Assembly: GCA_017882055.1 (NCBI GenBank)
Contig: JADGQE010000145.1
Span: 1-9,129, forward strand
DNA: 9,129 nt
Direction: 5' to 3'
Origin: Thermoflexales bacterium
GTDB taxonomy: Bacteria > Chloroflexota > Anaerolineae > Fen-1058
A program made the translations under genes and the position numbers. This document shows positions 5,894 through 9,129 of the stretch, piece after piece (position 1 is the first letter of the stretch; every line of letters begins with the position of its first letter). The notes under the pieces were generated by a model. That model searched no databases and had not been told where the DNA came from. It was given only the letters and a program-made list of their open reading frames with translations.

Positions 5894-6748
5894 ATGAATA
5901 AAAAACTCGGATTGGGCAAAGGGTTAGGCGCATTGCTGCCGGGATCGGATGCGGTGACGGCCGGGCTGAGTGACGTGCCGGTGCGCGCCATTCAACCCAA
6001 CCCGCGTCAGCCCCGCACGACTTTTGACGAACAAGCGCTGCAAGAACTGGCCGACTCGATCCGTGAAGTCGGCTTGATTCAACCGCTGATCGTCGTGCGC
6101 AGCGGCGAAGATCAATATACGCTGATTGCCGGCGAACGACGCTGGCGCGCGGCGCAAATGGCCGGACTGGAAGCGGTGGCTGTCGTCGTCAAAGATGCCG
6201 CGCCGCAGCAGATGCTTGAAATGGCGCTGGTCGAAAATATTCAGCGCGCCGATCTGAATCCGCTGGAAGAGGCCTTGGCTTACAAGCAGCTCACCGAAGA
6301 CTTCGGCCTGACGCAGGAACAGATCGCGCAGCGTGTCGGCAAGAGCCGCGTGGCTGTAGCCAACATCCTGCGTTTATTGAAGTTGCCGGAATCTATCAAG
6401 GCCCGGCTGGCCGATGGCTTAATCACCGAGGGTCATGCCCGCGCGCTGCTGGCGCTGAATGATTCGGCCACGCAGCAGCACTTGCTCAGTCAGATCATCA
6501 AGAACGGCTTGAGTGTGCGCCAGACCGAAGAGTTGATCCGGCGGCTGACAGACGAACAACCGGCCAGGAAGGCGCATCCGGCCCATCGGGGCAGCGCCGA
6601 CAGCCACGCCCTGGAAGATCGAATGCGGCGCACCCTCGGCACCAAGGTCAGCCTGTTCCGCTCCAAGAAGGGCGGCACTATCGTGATTCATTTCTATTCC
6701 GAAGAAGAACTCGATGCGATTTATCGCCGCATCGTGAAGAGCGACTGA
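5894..6748 (+). CDS. parB: Chromosome partitioning protein ParB (Spo0J)
   Basis: ParB/Spo0J is a CTP-dependent clamp protein that loads at parS and spreads on origin-proximal DNA, stimulating ParA. The 284-residue product starts MNKKLGLGKGLGALLPG, the typical N-terminus with the ParA-interacting basic patch. The Srx-like CTPase domain carries IQPNPRQPR (33-41), the GERRWRA motif (80-86) and ENIQRADLNPLEEA (114-127). A helix-turn-helix follows (LTQEQIAQRVGKSRVAVANILRL begins at 139), then further helices and a C-terminal dimerisation segment (243-282). The frame is open upstream to 5615, but the family N-terminus fixes the ATG at 5894. There is no strong Shine-Dalgarno. No consensus parS is visible in the window. 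Long separation from parA is unusual and suggests independent expression. Confidence 0.96.
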   Translation: MNKKLGLGKGLGALLPGSDAVTAGLSDVPVRAIQPNPRQPRTTFDEQALQELADSIREVGLIQPLIVVRSGEDQYTLIAGERRWRAAQMAGLEAVAVVVKDAAPQQMLEMALVENIQRADLNPLEEALAYKQLTEDFGLTQEQIAQRVGKSRVAVANILRLLKLPESIKARLADGLITEGHARALLALNDSATQQHLLSQIIKNGLSVRQTEELIRRLTDEQPARKAHPAHRGSADSHALEDRMRRTLGTKVSLFRSKKGGTIVIHFYSEEELDAIYRRIVKSD

Positions 6749-6759
6749 AAAGAGGCAGC

Positions 6760-6908
6760 ATGTCCATGTCCGATCGTAACATTGTCCTTGAAAAGTGGGT
6801 GTGCAAGTGCCCAGGCGCGGCTACGTGAGTCTGAAAGAAGATGTGCTCGTCACACTAACCGGCCTTGAATGGCTGAGCACACCGCAGACCGAGTTGATCT
6901 GCGTGTAG
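6760..6908 (+). pseudogene. Possible frameshifted small reading frame after parB
   Basis: An ATG at 6760 with a good Shine-Dalgarno (AGAGG, 6751-6755) opens a frame that reads MSMSDRNIVLEK and then stops at 6828. A second frame, open from 6792 to a TAG at 6906-6908, reads protein-like sequence (VGVQVPRRGYVSLKED, then VLVTLTGLEWLSTP). A -1 shift at the AAAAG run (6791-6795) would join them into a 49-residue product. I do not recognise the composite. It may be a decayed gene, a sequencing error, a programmed frameshift, or chance. Low confidence. Confidence 0.25.
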
Positions 6909-6952
6909 GCACAGCCAGAGGCAAGAGCGTTTCCTCGCAAGCGGAAATTCGC

Positions 6953-7468
6953 ATGACCTTCACCCCCTGCTCTTGTCCCGAATGTCAGGCGATGTGCCAA
7001 CACCGCCCCTGCTGGCCGACACCGGCCGATGCCACGCGCCTCATCGAGGCAGGTTATGCCGACAGCCTCATGCTGGATTGGTGCTTCGATCGCGATCAAT
7101 CTAAGACGGTTTGCCTCCTCACTCCCGCCATTCACGGTTGCGAAGGCGGCGAGGCCCCAGCTCATCCTTCAGGCCCTTGCACCTTCCTCGACGAGCAGAG
7201 TCTGTGCCGCTTGCATGATCTCGATCTAAAACCCACCGAGGGTCAACTCGCGCTGTGCAACGACCGAACACCGGAAGGATTGCATGAGCAAATCGGTCAT
7301 GCGTGGGATTGCGACGAGGGACGCGCGCTTGTCGATCAATGGGAAGCCAATCCACCACGCGGCCGTCGCCGAATCTTCTTGTCCAGCCCGATACTTCAAA
7401 CGTCTGTCGCCAAGATTAAGACGGCAACAAAGCGATCCAGCCGCAAACGTCAGACCATCAAGCATTAG
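6953..7468 (+). CDS. Cysteine-rich protein, putative metal-binding cluster, function unknown
   Basis: A 171-residue protein with twelve cysteines in its first 120 residues (6, 8, 11, 15, 20, 44, 54, 63, 76, 85, 102, 120). The N-terminal cluster C-x-C-x2-C-x3-C-x4-CW (6-21) is followed by TPADATRLIEAGYADSLM (23-40). The later block GPCTFLDEQSLCRLHDLDLK (74-93) closely recalls the zinc/iron-chelating CxxC cluster proteins (YkgJ-like). A Zn, Fe or Fe-S ligand set is plausible; no catalytic motif is seen. The tail after 135 is strongly basic. I prefer the ATG at 6953, directly before the conserved cluster, to the in-frame ATG at 6869, whose 28 extra residues look non-conserved and overlap the preceding frame. 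Ribosome binding site is weak (GCGGAA at 6941). There is no clear functional link to parB. Confidence 0.7.
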   Translation: MTFTPCSCPECQAMCQHRPCWPTPADATRLIEAGYADSLMLDWCFDRDQSKTVCLLTPAIHGCEGGEAPAHPSGPCTFLDEQSLCRLHDLDLKPTEGQLALCNDRTPEGLHEQIGHAWDCDEGRALVDQWEANPPRGRRRIFLSSPILQTSVAKIKTATKRSSRKRQTIKH

Positions 7469-7474
7469 AACTTC

Positions 7475-7525
7475 GTAGGTGGGCATCCCGATGCCCACTG
7501 CCGGCGCATGGGATGCGTCGGCTAC
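7475..7525. repeat. Two-hairpin REP-like palindromic element
   Basis: Two adjacent hairpins: GTGGGCAT (7479-7486) with ATGCCCAC (7491-7498), and CCGGCGCAT (7501-7509) with ATGCGTCGG (7513-7521, one G:T). They are enclosed by GTAG (7475-7478) pairing with CTAC (7522-7525), giving a three-way-junction fold. This is typical of REP/BIME-like intergenic palindromes, which often sit just after a gene, as here (stop at 7468). There is no T-run. It could also aid transcript ending or mRNA stability for the cysteine-rich gene. Confidence 0.6.
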
Positions 7526-7566
7526 AGAGCCTCGAAACAGGGATTAGACATGATGGGGAATCAACG

Positions 7567-7923
7567 ATGTTGAAAGGTCTACTGCTCAAAGAAAGCCTCG
7601 ACGATCTCGGCGTGCTTGATCGATTACGCATCACTCAAACCGAAACGTGGAATGTCTCCAATGCCGCCGAGTTTCAACCGAACGTCTGGACAGCCCTCTC
7701 TTTCGAGGTGGATGATGATCAAGCCGATATCGTTACAGTCACGTTAAGCCAGGCGCTCAAGCCGCGCTGGTACATCGATGCCAGGCTGGCCGATCAAGTT
7801 TACGTGATCTTTCCACAACGTATCTTCAAGTATCGCCAGGGCGAACAAGCACACAAGGCCGAAGCCCAGCGCTACGGCCGATCACTTGGAATTCCCGACA
7901 GTCAACTCGACTGGGGAGATTAG
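7567..7923 (+). CDS. Conserved hypothetical protein, 118 aa
   Basis: A small, soluble, acidic-to-neutral protein of 118 residues with no signal peptide or membrane segment. It starts MLKGLLLKESLDDLGVLDRL and continues TQTETWNV (23-30), VWTALSFEVDDDQAD (40-54), LSQALKPRWYIDARL (60-74), QVYVIFPQRIFKY (77-89) and RSLGIPDSQLDW (105-116). The alternating strands and helices suggest a compact alpha/beta fold. I have the impression of similar stand-alone proteins in Chloroflexi and Actinobacteria but cannot name a family or function. I chose ATG 7567 over the in-frame ATG at 7513, which lies inside the palindromic element. A GGGGAA-like ribosome site lies at 7555-7560. It ends 26 bp before the nucleotide phosphatase gene, so they may be co-transcribed. 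Confidence 0.7.
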   Translation: MLKGLLLKESLDDLGVLDRLRITQTETWNVSNAAEFQPNVWTALSFEVDDDQADIVTVTLSQALKPRWYIDARLADQVYVIFPQRIFKYRQGEQAHKAEAQRYGRSLGIPDSQLDWGD

Positions 7924-7949
7924 ATGTGCCCAGCCCCCGGTAGCAATCG

Positions 7950-8498
7950 ATGATTACGCTCGTTGTCGCCTCAACTAATCCGATCAAAGTGCAAGCGGCC
8001 ATCAATGGTTTTCGCCGTTTATTCCCTGACGTGGAATTAGATGTTAGCGCTGTTTCCGTCGCATCGAACGTGTCGCCCCAACCCATGTCCGATGAGGAAA
8101 CGCTGCGCGGTGCGTTGAATCGAGCGACCAATGCCATGCGCGCACAACCTCAGGCCGATTACTGGATCGGCATCGAAGGCGGCATACAAATGCTGAACGA
8201 CGAACTTGCCTCCTTCTCCTGGATCGTCATTCGATCGCCAGGTCGCATCGGTAAAGGCCGCACCGCCACTTATTTCTTGCCGCCCGCCATCGCCGAGTTG
8301 GTGCGGCAAGGCAAAGAGTTGGGCGAAGCCGACGACATCGTCTTCAATCGATCGAATTCCAGGCAAGACAACGGCGCGGTCGGATTGTTGACCGACAACG
8401 TGATCGATCGCGTCCAGTTGTACGAACATGCGCTGATCCTGGCGCTGATTCCGTTCAAGAACGAAACGCTGTACGCGGCATCCTTGCGAGGGCTTTAG
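7950..8498 (+). CDS. yjjX: Inosine/xanthosine triphosphatase, YjjX family
   Basis: House-cleaning nucleotide phosphatase of the YjjX family. It hydrolyses non-canonical ITP and XTP in the cytoplasm to keep damaged purines out of nucleic acids. The 182-residue product is full length for the family. Visible motifs are the N-terminal ASTNPIKV (7-14), the SDEETLRGALNRA segment (47-59), YWIGIEGGI (71-79) with its acidic residue, and SRQDNGAVGLLTDN (137-150), the distinctive YjjX block. The ATG at 7950 fits the family start exactly; upstream only a weak purine stretch is present. The gene is 26 bp after the preceding small hypothetical gene and 82 bp before the amidohydrolase gene. YjjX and HAM1/Maf proteins are related in fold; the GAVGLLTDN block favours YjjX. 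Confidence 0.88.
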   Translation: MITLVVASTNPIKVQAAINGFRRLFPDVELDVSAVSVASNVSPQPMSDEETLRGALNRATNAMRAQPQADYWIGIEGGIQMLNDELASFSWIVIRSPGRIGKGRTATYFLPPAIAELVRQGKELGEADDIVFNRSNSRQDNGAVGLLTDNVIDRVQLYEHALILALIPFKNETLYAASLRGL

Positions 8499-8527
8499 GA
8501 TCGATCGAGTATCCTCGAATTCAACCC

Positions 8528-8557
8528 GCCCATGCCCGGCGCAATGCGCCGGTGGGC
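8528..8557. repeat. Hairpin between yjjX and the amidohydrolase gene
   Basis: CCGGCGC (8536-8542) pairs perfectly with GCGCCGG (8546-8552) around an AAT loop. The flanking GCCCA (8528-8532) pairs with TGGGC (8553-8557), leaving a 3-nt bulge. It is very GC-rich and has no T-run. A factor-assisted terminator for yjjX or another intergenic palindrome are both possible. Confidence 0.5.
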
Positions 8558-8580
8558 CGCTAGGCGTCGCAAGGTTTGAG

Positions 8581-9129
8581 ATGACCATGTCCGATCTCGT
8601 TCTCTATAACGCCCGCATCCACACCATGGATGCCACTCAGCCCACCGCCCGCGCGATTGCGATCCGCGACAACCGGATTATGGCCGTGGGCGACGATCGA
8701 TCGATGCGCGATCTACTCCCCGATGTCAACGCGATCGATCTCAAAAACCGCAGCGTGATCCCCGGCTTAATCGATGCGCACCTGCACGCCGAATGGGCGT
8801 CGCTGAGCCTGAAGAACGTTCAATGTGAAACACCCACGCTGGATGAACTCCTGCGCCGCGTGGCCGAACGAGCGAGCCTGACACCGCCCGGCACCTGGAT
8901 TCGCGGCCACGGCTGGAATCACAATGCCTGGAGCGGTACGTTCCCCACCCGGCACGATCTCGATCGCGCCGCACCCGATCATCCCGTATATCTCACGGCC
9001 AAGAGCGGACATGCGGGCTGGGCCAATTCACTCGCGTTGAAGTTGGCGAACGTATCCGCTTCGACGCCGAATCCGGCCAATGGCGCAATCGTCCGCGACG
9101 CCACGGGTGAACCCACCGGCATCTTTCTC
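8581..9129 (+). CDS. YtcJ-like amidohydrolase, N-terminal part (runs off the window)
   Basis: N-terminal 183 residues of a metal-dependent amidohydrolase of the YtcJ type (amidohydrolase 3 family). The product opens with the small beta-sandwich MSDLVLYNARIHTMDATQP and the VGDD turn. It then enters the barrel at VIPGLIDAHLH, where the HxH metal ligands are H67 and H69. Family landmarks follow: GTWIRGHGWNHNAW (104-117), then KSGHAGWANSLAL and GEPTGIFL near the window edge. The substrate is unknown; YtcJ-like enzymes are usually annotated as putative N-substituted formamide or related hydrolases. ATG 8581 (MTM) or ATG 8587 could be the start; neither has a strong ribosome site (AAGGTTTGAG just upstream). 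The frame is open to the last base and the remaining metal ligands lie outside. Confidence 0.88.
   Translation, partial: MTMSDLVLYNARIHTMDATQPTARAIAIRDNRIMAVGDDRSMRDLLPDVNAIDLKNRSVIPGLIDAHLHAEWASLSLKNVQCETPTLDELLRRVAERASLTPPGTWIRGHGWNHNAWSGTFPTRHDLDRAAPDHPVYLTAKSGHAGWANSLALKLANVSASTPNPANGAIVRDATGEPTGIFL

Noticed and set aside
8037..8588. 183-residue open frame on the minus strand
   Set aside because: It is antisense to yjjX, whose motifs are clear on the plus strand. Long antisense frames are common in GC-rich genes.
8817..8832. parS-like sequence with a perfect GTGAAACA half-site
   Set aside because: Only about 12 of 16 positions match the Spo0J parS consensus, the left half is not palindromic, and it lies in amidohydrolase codons. 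A chance match is more likely than a ParB site.
1..9129. CRISPR arrays, tRNA or rRNA genes, insertion sequences
   Set aside because: I saw no regularly spaced direct repeats, no tRNA cloverleaf with a CCA-type end, no rRNA-like conserved segments and no transposase.

Overview
The window is a GC-rich bacterial chromosomal segment. From position 265 onward every gene is on the plus strand. The first half is the ribosomal protein L34 / membrane insertase / chromosome partition neighbourhood that often lies near the replication origin: rpmH, rnpA, yidD, a lipoprotein gene, yidC, jag (khpB), a PfkB-family sugar kinase, parA and parB. YidC is a short 255-residue form without a large periplasmic domain, and it sits next to jag. 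A BamB-like beta-propeller lipoprotein separates yidD from yidC. Together these suggest a non-proteobacterial lineage, and I think Chloroflexota (Anaerolineae-like) is most likely. That placement is inference from gene order and style; no 16S or other decisive marker is present.

Layout. Positions 1-143 hold a large imperfect palindrome and a near-consensus sigma70 promoter (TTGACC, 17-nt spacer, TATAAT). A leader of about 110 nt precedes rpmH. Genes rpmH to jag (265-3841) form a tight same-strand unit, with a 4-bp rnpA/yidD overlap and gaps of 13-37 bp elsewhere. The unit ends in a rho-independent terminator at 3911-3945, preceded by a perfect 14-bp inverted repeat. A second unit starts 17 nt after the terminator: the PfkB kinase overlaps parA by 22 bp. 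A 312-bp spacer full of inverted repeats then separates parA from parB. I see no mnmE, mnmG or rsmG between jag and parA, where many bacteria carry them.

After parB (from 6749) the content becomes accessory or housekeeping: a short possibly frameshifted reading frame, a 12-cysteine protein, a small uncharacterised protein, a YjjX-type inosine/xanthosine triphosphatase, and the start of a YtcJ-like amidohydrolase that runs off the window. Several spacers here also contain palindromes.

Functional logic. L34 and RnpA belong to ribosome and RNase P biogenesis. YidD and YidC insert membrane proteins, and Jag/KhpB is an RNA-binding partner gene commonly found beside yidC. ParA and ParB segregate the chromosome. 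The most interesting points are: the propeller lipoprotein inside the insertase operon; the kinase joined to parA; related imperfect palindromes, one of which serves as the jag terminator and two of which lie between parA and parB; and a marked excess of the hexamer CGATCG in the right-hand part of the window. I did not find a clearly new multi-gene system.
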